DNA of 64,000 bases, from positions 1 through 64,000 of the forward strand of contig NZ_FOLL01000022.1 of assembly GCF_900112315.1 (NCBI RefSeq), read 5' to 3'. Each line of letters begins with the position of its first letter. The first letter of the stretch is position 1. The notes beneath the pieces are model-generated. The model had not been told where the DNA came from and ran no database searches. It saw only the letters and a program-made list of their open reading frames with translations. This DNA comes from Parapedobacter composti. GTDB lineage: Bacteria > Bacteroidota > Bacteroidia > Sphingobacteriales > Sphingobacteriaceae. Position numbers and translations under genes: made by a program. This document shows, in pieces, positions 37,278-46,122 of the stretch.

Positions 37278-40200
37278 TTAATACCTGATTTGCACGCTTG
37301 CCACAATGGTTCTGGGCTTTGGATAGGCGCCAATATCGACCCTGCGCAACGTGGAGGTGCTGCTCTGCGAGGATACATCCGGATCAAAGCCATTGTATTT
37401 CTTCCACAGGAGGAGGTTTTCGCCGGCCAAGGTGAATTGGATATCCCTGAGTTTGTTGTTGGTGAGCCGCGATATATTCCAGTTGTAACCGAGTGCTACG
37501 GTTTTCAGCCTCACAAACGAGGCGTCGTACACCATCCTATCAGAGGCAATGCCGTCATTGCTGCCGGCACGGGGAATATCCGAATGGGGGTTCCTTACCG
37601 GATGCCAGGCATTCAGCATATAAGTGTACTGATTGGTATTGGGGCTTCCGTTGCCCATCCACTGCTCGGATATGTTGTATATCTTGCCTCCGATGTTATA
37701 GGCCACAAACACGCCCAGCGACAGGTTTTTGTAGTTGAAGTTGTTTTGTATTCCTCCGTATACAAACGGGTCTGCGCTTCCGAGATATATCTGGTCTCTT
37801 TCATTGAAGACACCGTCGTGGTTGATGTCGATGTAGCGCGGCGAACCGGGTGCATACTGTGCGTTGGCGGCAGATACGTATCCCCGTGTGATCCTGTTGC
37901 GCTCGATTTCTTCCTGTGACTTCCACGTGCCTGCGTACTGGAACCCCCAGAGGGCATTGAGGGGATATCCTTGTACATAGCCGTACATCATGTAGCTATT
38001 GTTGCCATAAGCCCCGTATACATTCACGAAATCAAATATTCCGATGTCCTCCACCATTTGCTGGTTGTGGGATATGGAAAACATCGTAGACCAGGAGAAA
38101 TCTTGCCGCCTGACGTTCTGGCTCTCGATACTGAACTCAATGCCTTTGTTGGACGTCCGGCCCACGTTGGCGAACCGCGTATTGTAGCCGGTATGACGGG
38201 GGGTCTGCACATCAAGCAGCAGGTCATGGGTATATGACAGGTAACCTTCTAACGTGATGTTTACCCGGTTGTTAAACAGTGCGATATCTGTGGCGGCATT
38301 ATACATATCGGTCTTTTCCCAAGAGAGTTGTTCGCTCGCCAACCTGGAAGGATAGAACGCTACCGGCTGTGAACCGTCAAATAGGTATCCGTTCGTCGTT
38401 GAAGTCAATGCAGCGAGTGAACGGTATGAGGATATGCCGTCATTACCTGTGCGGCCGGCACTCAAGCGGACCGAAAGATCATCCACCCAACCGACCGATT
38501 CCATGAACGGTTCGTTGCTGACCGTCCACTTCAGCGCAGCTGAGGGGAAAAAAGCCCATTTCCTGTCTGCCGCAAAATTGGAAGCACCGTCTTGCCTGCC
38601 GGTGACGGTCAGGTAGTACTTGCTTTTGTAATTGTAGTTGGCCCTGGCCAGGAAAGACATTGAGGTTTTCTGCACATTATTGGTGGATGCGGAATAGTTT
38701 TCCTTATCGGGTATGGCGTTCATGTTGTTCCACCGGATTGCATCGGACTGGTAGCCTTCGCCCTGCAGGGAGAAATTGTCGCTGACCACCTGCTGCCCGA
38801 TAAATCCGACCATCATATCGACGTGGTTGTCTCCCCATTTCCTGATGTAATTGGCAGTTGTCTGGCTCATGATGTTGCGCTCAGTATATTCTGCACGGTA
38901 TGCCATGCCGCCCTCGTTTTCTGATTTGGCAGGGAGGTTTCCGGGATCATATCGGAACGTATGCTGCTGATAGTTGTAGTACGTCAACTGGGAATTGATT
39001 TTCAGCCCGTCAATAGGCTGGATATCGATGTATCCGGTGTTGGTGGATCCATTCCGCTTCACATTCCGGATGACATCCAGATCCAGCAAAGCCCTGGGCG
39101 AATTGAACCGCTGGCCGGAGTACCACAGGTCATTGAAATTGTCGAACGTTTTGATCAAGGGATTCAGGTAGATCGCGGCATTCCACCAGTTTGTTCCGCC
39201 AATGGTGACGACGTTCTGATCATCACTGCGCCGGGTATAATTGTATTTGTAGCCAACTTTCATCCACGGGAACATTTGATAGTCGAGGTTTAACCTGCCT
39301 GTAAACCGCCCAACTCCGCTGTTATCGATGATTCCACGGGTATTGTCGTACGTGACCGAAGCGTAATGGGTGGTCTTGTTTCCGCCGCCCGACAAGGAGA
39401 GTATCTGGTTGTGGTATGGGGCTATCCGAGTGATTTCATCCACCCAATCGGTTCCCTTGCCCATACTCAACGGATCCGGAAATGGATATTGCGATTGCGG
39501 GGTCTCAGGGCCAATGGCGCCAAAATTGTCAGTGGTGGCAAAGTAGGCAAAATCGTTGCGGTATTGCGCAAACTGCGAGGCATCCATGATGTCCAGTTTC
39601 CTGGGTAACTGTGAAATGCCAAATGTACTTTTCAAGGCAATGTCGTCTTTTCCTTTGCGGCCCTGCTTGGTAGTGATGATGATTACACCATTACTGCCCC
39701 TGGTGCCATATATAGCCGTGGCCGAGGCATCCTTAAGTACGCTGATGGACTCGATATCTGCTGTATTGATGTCTGCCAGATTGCTGATGCCATCTATCAC
39801 CCCGTCAATGACAATCAGGGGCTCATTGGTAGCCGTGATGGATCGGGTGCCCCGTATACGGATCGATGCAGGCGCGCCGGGTTCGCCGGTTGAGGCCATG
39901 ATGTCTGCACCGGGTACGCGCCCCTGCAAAGCAAGATCGACGGACAGCACCGGGGCATCCTGGATGTCTTCCATCTTTATATTCACCACAGACCCCGTGA
40001 GGTCTTTCTTTTTCACCTCGCCAAAACCAATGACGACGACTTCATCCATATCTGAGACCTTTTCTGCCATGGTCACGGCAATAGCTTCGGCTGTACTGAC
40101 GGTTACTTCCCGGGGTTCATATCCCACACTGGAAAACTCCAATACTGCCGGCAAGCGATCTACCCGAAGCACAAACAGGCCCTGGCCATTTGAAACCGTC

Positions 40201-40706
40201 CGCAGTGCGCTTTCTTTCAGCCTCACGGTGACACCGGGCAACGGGCTACCTGTCGAATCACGGACACTTCCCCGGATGGTTGTTTGCTGAAAGGAACCTC
40301 CGGCTTCTCCCGTAGTTTGGCCGGACGGCTCTTTGTCTTTTTTCCGGACAAGGACAATGTTGTTATCCATTGTTTTGAACCCAAGGTTGAATTTGGGTAA
40401 AACAATGTTCAATGCCTTTATGGCATCGGTGTCTATAAAGTTGACATCAACCGTGTTGTGTGGTGAAACGAGGCCCTGCTCATAGAAAATGTTGTAGCCA
40501 CTTTGTCGTTCTATCTCCTTTAAAAACACGGATAGCCGCATGTCTTTGCCCTGGATGGACACATTCTGGGCAAAGGTGGATGCGCTCACCTGGAAAACAC
40601 CAGCAAGCACGAGAATCCATACAAATTTCATTGATAACGGGATTTTCCATTTAGGCAGGCAGTAGGGATTCAATATTTCAATGCCTAACCATTTTTTTTT
40701 ATACAT
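37278..40706 (-). CDS. SusC/RagA TonB-dependent transporter with STN domain
   Basis: Outer-membrane TonB-dependent channel. From ATG 40706 the product is 1142 residues; the frame continues 14 codons to a TTG. After a long N-terminus and signal (MKFVWILVLAGVFQVSAS) come an STN signalling domain (about 48-120, VSIQGKDMRLSVFLKEIERQ), a carboxypeptidase-like regulatory domain (TIRGSVRDSTGSPLPGVTV), a plug with VVVIGFGEVKKKDLTG and a 22-strand barrel ending VASVQIRY. The STN domain normally contacts FecR, and fecR with an ECF sigma gene lies directly upstream, so ligand binding should switch on this operon. Confidence 0.96.
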   Translation of the reverse strand: MYKKKWLGIEILNPYCLPKWKIPLSMKFVWILVLAGVFQVSASTFAQNVSIQGKDMRLSVFLKEIERQSGYNIFYEQGLVSPHNTVDVNFIDTDAIKALNIVLPKFNLGFKTMDNNIVLVRKKDKEPSGQTTGEAGGSFQQTTIRGSVRDSTGSPLPGVTVRLKESALRTVSNGQGLFVLRVDRLPAVLEFSSVGYEPREVTVSTAEAIAVTMAEKVSDMDEVVVIGFGEVKKKDLTGSVVNIKMEDIQDAPVLSVDLALQGRVPGADIMASTGEPGAPASIRIRGTRSITATNEPLIVIDGVIDGISNLADINTADIESISVLKDASATAIYGTRGSNGVIIITTKQGRKGKDDIALKSTFGISQLPRKLDIMDASQFAQYRNDFAYFATTDNFGAIGPETPQSQYPFPDPLSMGKGTDWVDEITRIAPYHNQILSLSGGGNKTTHYASVTYDNTRGIIDNSGVGRFTGRLNLDYQMFPWMKVGYKYNYTRRSDDQNVVTIGGTNWWNAAIYLNPLIKTFDNFNDLWYSGQRFNSPRALLDLDVIRNVKRNGSTNTGYIDIQPIDGLKINSQLTYYNYQQHTFRYDPGNLPAKSENEGGMAYRAEYTERNIMSQTTANYIRKWGDNHVDMMVGFIGQQVVSDNFSLQGEGYQSDAIRWNNMNAIPDKENYSASTNNVQKTSMSFLARANYNYKSKYYLTVTGRQDGASNFAADRKWAFFPSAALKWTVSNEPFMESVGWVDDLSVRLSAGRTGNDGISSYRSLAALTSTTNGYLFDGSQPVAFYPSRLASEQLSWEKTDMYNAATDIALFNNRVNITLEGYLSYTHDLLLDVQTPRHTGYNTRFANVGRTSNKGIEFSIESQNVRRQDFSWSTMFSISHNQQMVEDIGIFDFVNVYGAYGNNSYMMYGYVQGYPLNALWGFQYAGTWKSQEEIERNRITRGYVSAANAQYAPGSPRYIDINHDGVFNERDQIYLGSADPFVYGGIQNNFNYKNLSLGVFVAYNIGGKIYNISEQWMGNGSPNTNQYTYMLNAWHPVRNPHSDIPRAGSNDGIASDRMVYDASFVRLKTVALGYNWNISRLTNNKLRDIQFTLAGENLLLWKKYNGFDPDVSSQSSTSTLRRVDIGAYPKPRTIVASVQIRY

Positions 40707-40831
40707 TTGTAAATCAGGTTGAAATTTATTTAAACGGATACTTTTCAATCATTTTATGTCCAAAGCGACATATTCAAAGCAGGGGCGGCTCCAACGCTCC
40801 TGTTTTGGTTATGTCTTGTATAGTACTTCCA

Positions 40832-42034
40832 TTACATAACCGTAACCCTCCTTCCATCTACCTGAAATTTAACAGATCCTGTCCATTCGATTAGTTGCAG
40901 CAATTGCTTGAAATTTTCGAACCGGGAGATGGTTCCCGTGTAACGGACGCTTGACATATCCCCTTGGTAAACCACATCAATATCGTACCAGCGGGACACT
41001 TCCTGCATCACCCGCTCAATAGAGGCGTTATCGAAAGCAAACTTTCCATTCTTCCACGCCAACGTATAGTATGTATCCACCTTTTCTATGGATACCTTTT
41101 TCTGTTCTATGGAATACTCGGCCTGCTGGGAAGGGTTGAGGTAATGTATATCCTGCCGGCCGTCATAGCGTAATGCCACGGCTCCCTCTACCAAGGTGGT
41201 GGTTATATTTCCATCGTAGTTATTGATGTTAAAGCGGGTACCTAAGACTTCCAGTGTCTGATCGCCGGTCTTCACTATAAAAGGCCGTTTTTTCCCGTTT
41301 TTGGTAGACTTTTGCACTTCAAAATAAGCTTCTCCTTCCACTTCCACTTCGCGGGTATCTGAAGCAAAGACGACAGGGTATCTCAGTTTTGACTCGGCAT
41401 TCACCCACACGGTTGTCCCGTCGGACAGCACCACGCGATATTCCCCTCCCCTGGGCGTAATAATCGTATTATATACCGGTTGCGTGGTAGCAACATCGCC
41501 ATCCACGTCATAGGAAATACCGCCATCCGCGCGGCGCAGGATACGCAGCTGGCCATCCTGCAAGATCGTATCTTGCGTTATCTTGTCCAGCTCGATGGCG
41601 GTGCCGTCGTCCAGCAGGATAATGGCGCGATCACTGCCGGGCACGATTTCCTGATGCCAAGCCAACAGCTCCCCGGGTGTATTATTGCCGTGCTGGAGGA
41701 AAAAATATCCCCCTATGGTGAGGACAACCAACACGCTGGCAGCGATGGCAATGGCGGCTGAGGAGATTTTTCTGGTTGTGCCGGGACGATTCGTGGGTTC
41801 TTCCCGCCATTGTTTCTTCACCCGGTCATCGCCCGCAATGCGGCCAAATAGCTTCTCCGTGTCAAATCCTGCCTCCTGAGTTTTTACCGGATCAAAAGAC
41901 CGGTCCCATTCGTCATAGATAAGCTTCTGGCCCTCCCTGGTGTCCAGCAATCTGGCAAGGGATGACCTTTCCTCTTCCGTCAGCTCTCCGTTGCGGTATT
42001 TAGCGAGTAACCTACTTAGTTGTTGTCTGTCCAA
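40832..42034 (-). CDS. FecR-family anti-sigma factor
   Basis: FecR proteins hold the ECF sigma factor and respond to the STN domain of the transporter. The 400-residue protein has a DUF4880-like N-terminal cytoplasmic part (about 1-85), one membrane helix (about 92-112), the FecR domain (about 175-280, TPRGGEYRVVLSDGTTVWVNA and VEVEGEAYFEV) and a DUF4974 C-terminus (FAFDNASIERVMQEVSRWYD). It lies between the sigma gene (52 bp upstream) and susC (125 bp downstream), the classic order. Confidence 0.95.
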   Translation of the reverse strand: MDRQQLSRLLAKYRNGELTEEERSSLARLLDTREGQKLIYDEWDRSFDPVKTQEAGFDTEKLFGRIAGDDRVKKQWREEPTNRPGTTRKISSAAIAIAASVLVVLTIGGYFFLQHGNNTPGELLAWHQEIVPGSDRAIILLDDGTAIELDKITQDTILQDGQLRILRRADGGISYDVDGDVATTQPVYNTIITPRGGEYRVVLSDGTTVWVNAESKLRYPVVFASDTREVEVEGEAYFEVQKSTKNGKKRPFIVKTGDQTLEVLGTRFNINNYDGNITTTLVEGAVALRYDGRQDIHYLNPSQQAEYSIEQKKVSIEKVDTYYTLAWKNGKFAFDNASIERVMQEVSRWYDIDVVYQGDMSSVRYTGTISRFENFKQLLQLIEWTGSVKFQVDGRRVTVM

Positions 42035-42086
42035 AGTTCGCGTCTATTTACCTGATATAAACGCAGCCCAGGAAACGATGTACTAA

Positions 42087-42668
42087 TCAGAAGAAAAATT
42101 TTATAAAAATATAGGCAAAGTATAGGTCTTGAAGCTTGACACGTACCATTTTGGTCGCCAATGCCAGGTGGTTTCTGACCGTATTCCTGGAAATACCCAT
42201 CTGATTAGCAATGTCTTTCTGTGGCATGTCTTCCAGCTTGGACAATTTATAAACTTCCTGCTGTTGGGGCGGCAGGCTATCGATTATTTTTTCCAGTATT
42301 TCTGCCAATTCGGCCGCATCGATCTTTTCTTCGGTTTCCGTGGAAACGTAAGACCAGTCGCTTTGGGCAGCAACCATCGTATTGGAAAGGGAAATTTGCT
42401 TTCTGAAATGAGAGATGGTCAGCCGCTTGGCGATGACAAAAAGGTAAGGATACAGGTTTTCTTCGGATTGTATTTTATGCCGGTGAAGAAAGAGCTGCAC
42501 AAATACTTCCTGGGTAAGCTCCTCGGCATCTTCCGCGTTCTTACATTTCGATATGATATAACGATGTATGATGGGAGAAAAGTAATCAAATACCATTCTA
42601 AAGGCTTCCTGATTCCCTTCAGTGAATCTCGAAAATCCGTCGCCGAAAAATATGTTGATAAACTTCAT
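42087..42668 (-). CDS. ECF RNA polymerase sigma factor (sigma-70 family)
   Basis: The 193-residue protein has sigma region 2 (about 15-90, FDYFSPIIHRYI, AEELTQEVFVQLF, YLFVIAKRLTISHFRK) and region 4 (about 125-180, DSLPPQQQEVYKLSKLEDMPQ then KDIANQMGISRNTVRNHL). Its size and order match the Bacteroidota ECF factors that control SusCD loci. It is first in the operon. The AT-rich 150 bp upstream should hold the promoter. Target promoters cannot be named from the sequence. Confidence 0.95.
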   Translation of the reverse strand: MKFINIFFGDGFSRFTEGNQEAFRMVFDYFSPIIHRYIISKCKNAEDAEELTQEVFVQLFLHRHKIQSEENLYPYLFVIAKRLTISHFRKQISLSNTMVAAQSDWSYVSTETEEKIDAAELAEILEKIIDSLPPQQQEVYKLSKLEDMPQKDIANQMGISRNTVRNHLALATKMVRVKLQDLYFAYIFIKFFF

Positions 42669-42820
42669 GCCTTTGCCGCGAAAAAAGCCAAGGTATATGA
42701 CTTATCGGTTAGTGCTATGTTAAATAATCTTTACTTTTATATAAATAGCGATGACATATAGGTTATAATTCAACAAAATTAAACAAAAAAAGTGAGTTAA
42801 AAAGAGTGCGAATTGGGCAA

Positions 42821-43843
42821 TCAACGCCAGCCCAATGCGGGTGCAACGTGCTTCAGGATAGCCGACAGCACATGTATGTTGTAATCCACGCCTAATGTAT
42901 TAGGTATCGTCAGGAGAAGCGTATCCGCTTCTTGGATGGCTTCGTCGCGGGCCAATTCGTCGATGAGTTTATCCGGTTCGGCAGCGTAACTTCTTCCGAA
43001 GATGGCGCGTTTGTCTTGTTCGATCATCCCGATTTTATCTCCCCGCCCCGTTTCCTGACCGAAGTAGTAGCGGTCTTGATCGGTTACCAACGCAAAAATA
43101 GATCGGCTCACGGATACCCTCGGTTCGCGTTGGTATCCCGCCTTTTTCCACGTTTCTTTGTACAACCGGATTTGCTCAGCCTGCTGTATATGGAAAGGTT
43201 TGCCGCTCTCATCATATTTCAAGGTGGAACTCTGCAGGTTCATCCCGTTTTCAGCCGCCCAGATGGCCGTGGCGTTGGACGCGGATCCCCACCAAATACG
43301 TTCCCGTAACCCTGCTGAGTGGGGTTCCAGCCGTAATAGGCCCGGTGGATTCGGAAACATCGGATAAGGATTAGGTTGGGCGAACCCTATACCTTTCAGC
43401 TTGTCTAAGAATTCCAGCGCCTTACGGCGCCCCATATCGGCGTCCGTCTCCCCGTCTGCCGGTTCATAACCGAAATACCGCCAGCCATCGATTACCTGTT
43501 CAGGAGAACCTCTGCTGATTCCCAATTGCAACCGCCCGCCGGAAATCAAATCAGCGGCGCCGGCATCTTCCACCATATACAGCGGATTTTCGTAACGCAT
43601 ATCAATGACGCCTGTGCCGATTTCTATTTTGCTTGTTCTGGCGCCGATTGCCGCAAGCAAAGGAAACGGCGATGCCAGCTGCGCCGCAAAATGATGTACG
43701 CGGAAATATGCTCCATCTAAACCCATTTCTTCGGCAGCAATAGCCAAGTCAATGGACTGAAGCAGCGTGTCACTTGCCGTACGGGTTTTATAAGCCGGAT
43801 GGTTGGACCAATGTCCGAACGATAGAAATCCTATTTTCTTCAT
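42821..43843 (-). CDS. LLM-class flavin-dependent oxidoreductase
   Basis: Luciferase-like monooxygenases use FMN (or F420) in a TIM barrel. The 340-residue protein starts MKKIGFLSFGHWSNHPAYKT, then has the family's AAEEMGLDGAYFRVHHF (37-53), IGTGVIDMRYENPLYMVEDA and GGRLQLGISRGSPEQV segments, and ends with an oligomerisation region. No cofactor or substrate can be named. It stands 152 bp downstream of the ECF sigma gene's upstream edge and is probably a separate transcript. Confidence 0.9.
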   Translation of the reverse strand: MKKIGFLSFGHWSNHPAYKTRTASDTLLQSIDLAIAAEEMGLDGAYFRVHHFAAQLASPFPLLAAIGARTSKIEIGTGVIDMRYENPLYMVEDAGAADLISGGRLQLGISRGSPEQVIDGWRYFGYEPADGETDADMGRRKALEFLDKLKGIGFAQPNPYPMFPNPPGLLRLEPHSAGLRERIWWGSASNATAIWAAENGMNLQSSTLKYDESGKPFHIQQAEQIRLYKETWKKAGYQREPRVSVSRSIFALVTDQDRYYFGQETGRGDKIGMIEQDKRAIFGRSYAAEPDKLIDELARDEAIQEADTLLLTIPNTLGVDYNIHVLSAILKHVAPALGWR

Positions 43844-43895
43844 AAATCGTTTACAAAGATAAGGATTATCTTAACCACTGACATGGGGCATCCGG

Positions 43896-44297
43896 CTAAA
43901 CGTACAGTACCCACCGCACGTCAAAAGGGTCGATTATTTCGACCAGCTTCTGATTGTAAACGTCTGCGGCGGAATAACCTGTTTTGCCGGATGTTAGCTT
44001 TTCCATGAGCGATCTTCTTTGATAGGCCGTTGGGCAATGCATAAAAATGGAGATATAATTCCCAACCGTCCGCCCTTCGTTGTGTACCAAATCCGACCCA
44101 TGGATGATGATGCTGTCAGAAACAAGCGACCCGCTGACCACCGGCATTTCTGTGTAGCCTTCCAATTCTCTTCCGAACGTTTCAAATTGCAATGTACCAC
44201 CGAAGCAGGCTTGATAATGGGTGAGTGCTTTTCTGCAATTTCCGGAAAATGTGATGAAGATAGCACTCACCGATTTACTGCTATTCAGGCTAACCAT
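43896..44297 (-). CDS. VOC/PhnB-like glyoxalase-superfamily protein
   Basis: The 133-residue protein has the PhnB-type layout: FITFSGNCRKALTHYQACFGG (split by me here; about 13-33), SDSIIIHGSD (about 60-69), and the C-terminal DPFDVRWVL. These proteins share the VOC metalloenzyme fold, but members often have unknown substrates. It heads a run of small stress- or detoxification-type genes (VOC, SRPBCC, DUF1801, DoxX-like, SRPBCC) on the minus strand down from 45980. Confidence 0.85.
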   Translation of the reverse strand: MVSLNSSKSVSAIFITFSGNCRKALTHYQACFGGTLQFETFGRELEGYTEMPVVSGSLVSDSIIIHGSDLVHNEGRTVGNYISIFMHCPTAYQRRSLMEKLTSGKTGYSAADVYNQKLVEIIDPFDVRWVLYV

Positions 44298-44309
44298 AGG
44301 ACAGCGGAA

Positions 44310-44765
44310 TCAGGCATCAGGAATTTCCGGCTCTACAAGCTTGGTTAATTTCTCCAGCGATTCCTGCCAGCCTAAATAACACATCTCTGCAGGTATGGCG
44401 GAAGGAATTCCCTCTTGTACCACGTTGAGCTCAGTGCCGCATGAAACCTTTTTTAGCCGTACGGTTGTTGTCATCTCCCCCGGTAAATTGGGGTCGTCAA
44501 ACGTATCGGTGTATTTAATAAGCTCATTGGGCTTTATTTCAAGATACGTTCCGCCAAAAGAGTGCCCATTCCCGGTGCTGAAATTAATAAACGTCATACG
44601 GAACTTCCCTCCTTCCGTGAAGTCCATTTCCTGCACGGTGCATACAAAGCCGTAAGGTGGCAGCCAGGTGGCGTGGGCTATGGGGTCTGCAAATGCCCGG
44701 AACACCTTCTCAGGGCTTGCCTGGATTACCCGGTGCAATGAAACTGAATTACTTTCCATGATCAT
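44310..44765 (-). CDS. SRPBCC (AHSA1-type) domain protein 1
   Basis: A 151-residue START-like fold protein: N-terminal VIQASPEKVFRAFADPIAHATWL (pattern split across about 13-35), GGKFRMTFIN and the C-terminal CYLGWQESLEKLTKLVEPE. AHSA1-like proteins bind hydrophobic ligands; some are conjugating enzymes or chaperone activators, but function cannot be given here. ATG at 44759 is an alternative start. It lies 12 bp upstream of the VOC gene. Confidence 0.85.
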   Translation of the reverse strand: MIMESNSVSLHRVIQASPEKVFRAFADPIAHATWLPPYGFVCTVQEMDFTEGGKFRMTFINFSTGNGHSFGGTYLEIKPNELIKYTDTFDDPNLPGEMTTTVRLKKVSCGTELNVVQEGIPSAIPAEMCYLGWQESLEKLTKLVEPEIPDA

Positions 44766-44785
44766 AAAATTTTATTTGTTACTAA

Positions 44786-45166
44786 TTAGTTCTTGGTACG
44801 CTTTGCTGATTGCTCATTTTCCTTTTTCCGGAACGTGATGATTTTTTTAATCAGCGTTTCGGGCAACGGTTTATCGTTTGGGATTTGGATAGCCGACTTA
44901 CTTACCTTATACCCCTGTAAATCAGCCTTGAAGTGTTCCCAAAATGCGTCGCTATAGGGGTATGATAACGTGATGTGCTTAGGAAATGCGCAATAGTATA
45001 GCAGATAGCCGTGGTATTTAAAGCAGGGTATCTGATAGCTGATACATTCCTCTGCATCAGGTACTGCTTCATTGATGATTGCCCGGATTGTCTGCATCCG
45101 CGCCAGCGTTTCACCGGTGAATGCCTGATGATACTCATCGATTGTTTGATAATTGGTCTTAGCCAT
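44786..45166 (-). CDS. DUF1801/YdhG-like protein
   Basis: ATG at 45166 (MAKTNYQTIDEYHQ) gives 126 residues; the longer frame to 45220 reads into the DoxX-like gene. Features of the DUF1801 family: TIRAIINEAVPDAEECISYQIP, FKYHGYLLYYCAFPKHITLSYP and IQIPNDKPLPETLIKKI. The fold is a small alpha/beta domain with unknown activity, sometimes linked to iron chaperone-like proteins. The start overlaps the previous stop by 8 bp, which suggests coupling. Confidence 0.85.
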   Translation of the reverse strand: MAKTNYQTIDEYHQAFTGETLARMQTIRAIINEAVPDAEECISYQIPCFKYHGYLLYYCAFPKHITLSYPYSDAFWEHFKADLQGYKVSKSAIQIPNDKPLPETLIKKIITFRKKENEQSAKRTKN

Positions 45167-45533
45167 GGGCCTGGATTTTACGGTTATAGCGATACGAAAC
45201 GGCAAGAATACCAAGCACAACCAGCGGCATCAGCATAAATCCAATGTTTTGATCTACGGCTGCATGACTGATGAATGCAAAGATCAGATTAAATGTAAGC
45301 CCTGCGTATGCCCATTCCTTGAGCCTGGCCGGGACTTGCGGAACGGAAATGGCCACTACGCCGAGCACCTTACAGATAATCAGTGCATAGGCAAAGTAAT
45401 CCGGATAGCCTAAAGGCCTTGTACCTATGGTTGCCTGCTCACTTGAAAAAAGCAGGGCGCTAAGCGGCATGACACCTTCCCAAAGGATGATGATGATAGT
45501 GGCCACCCAGAAGATTGTTTTATACTTTTTCAT
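45159..45533 (-). CDS. DoxX-like four-helix membrane protein
   Basis: The 124-residue product has four hydrophobic segments (about 7-28, 46-66, 74-92, 97-115) and ends with a short basic tail, matching DoxX-like (DUF6640-type) proteins. DoxX relatives are membrane proteins linked to redox stress. The neighbouring small genes support a cluster of accessory stress functions. No catalytic residues are visible. Confidence 0.8.
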   Translation of the reverse strand: MKKYKTIFWVATIIIILWEGVMPLSALLFSSEQATIGTRPLGYPDYFAYALIICKVLGVVAISVPQVPARLKEWAYAGLTFNLIFAFISHAAVDQNIGFMLMPLVVLGILAVSYRYNRKIQAHG

Positions 45534-45554
45534 GTTGTTAGATAAATAAAAGCT

Positions 45555-45980
45555 TTATGAATGGGTTGACTCAACATACGTTACAAAGTTGTTCAAGATA
45601 GCTTGCCAGCCTTGTTTCTGAAACTCCGGGTCATTTTCTGTCTCGGCATCAAACGTGGTTGCCACATGGGTTTTCCCGCTTTGTGGCGTGAACAGCGTAG
45701 TAGCCTTTCGCCCGTCTGGCATGGTGTAAGCAATTTCTTTGTGCAGTTCTACCTTATCATAAATGCCTTCAAAATCAAACCCGAAACTGCCATCTTTGGC
45801 TTCCATCCGATGCTTGAACTTTCCGCCTGCCCGGAGGTCGTTTTCACTGCTTGGGCTATGCCAACTTGGGTCTGCGGTATTCCATTGCATAATGTCGCTT
45901 GGTGTATTCCAAACCTTCCAAACTTTTTCTACGGGCGCATTTACCGTTGCTTCTACCGTAATTTTTGTTGCCTGTGCCAT
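45555..45980 (-). CDS. SRPBCC (AHSA1-type) domain protein 2
   Basis: A second START-like protein of 141 residues: MAQATKITVEATVNAPVEKV, WKVWNTPSDIMQWN, GGKFKHRMEAKDGSFGFDFEG (beyond 50) and C-terminal GWQAILNNFVTYVES. It is the first gene of the minus-strand cluster; the divergent AraC-type regulator starts 143 bp away and may control it. Function not assigned. Confidence 0.88.
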   Translation of the reverse strand: MAQATKITVEATVNAPVEKVWKVWNTPSDIMQWNTADPSWHSPSSENDLRAGGKFKHRMEAKDGSFGFDFEGIYDKVELHKEIAYTMPDGRKATTLFTPQSGKTHVATTFDAETENDPEFQKQGWQAILNNFVTYVESTHS

Positions 45981-46122
45981 GATTGTTTACGTTTTTTTGT
46001 TTGTTAAATTCTACCATTCAAAAGTACAACAGGACATAGGATTCCGGCTGTTATGAAAATGACAACTTTAGGGGTGAATTATGACAAAACTATTTTATAA
46101 CTTGCACCTATGTACTTGACCA

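Noticed and set aside
29716..40290. Long opposite-strand open frames inside the SusCD locus (such as 34907-35359, 36147-36824, 37290-37919, 39556-40290)
   Set aside because: They lie wholly inside well-supported genes on the other strand and show no domain or signal of their own.
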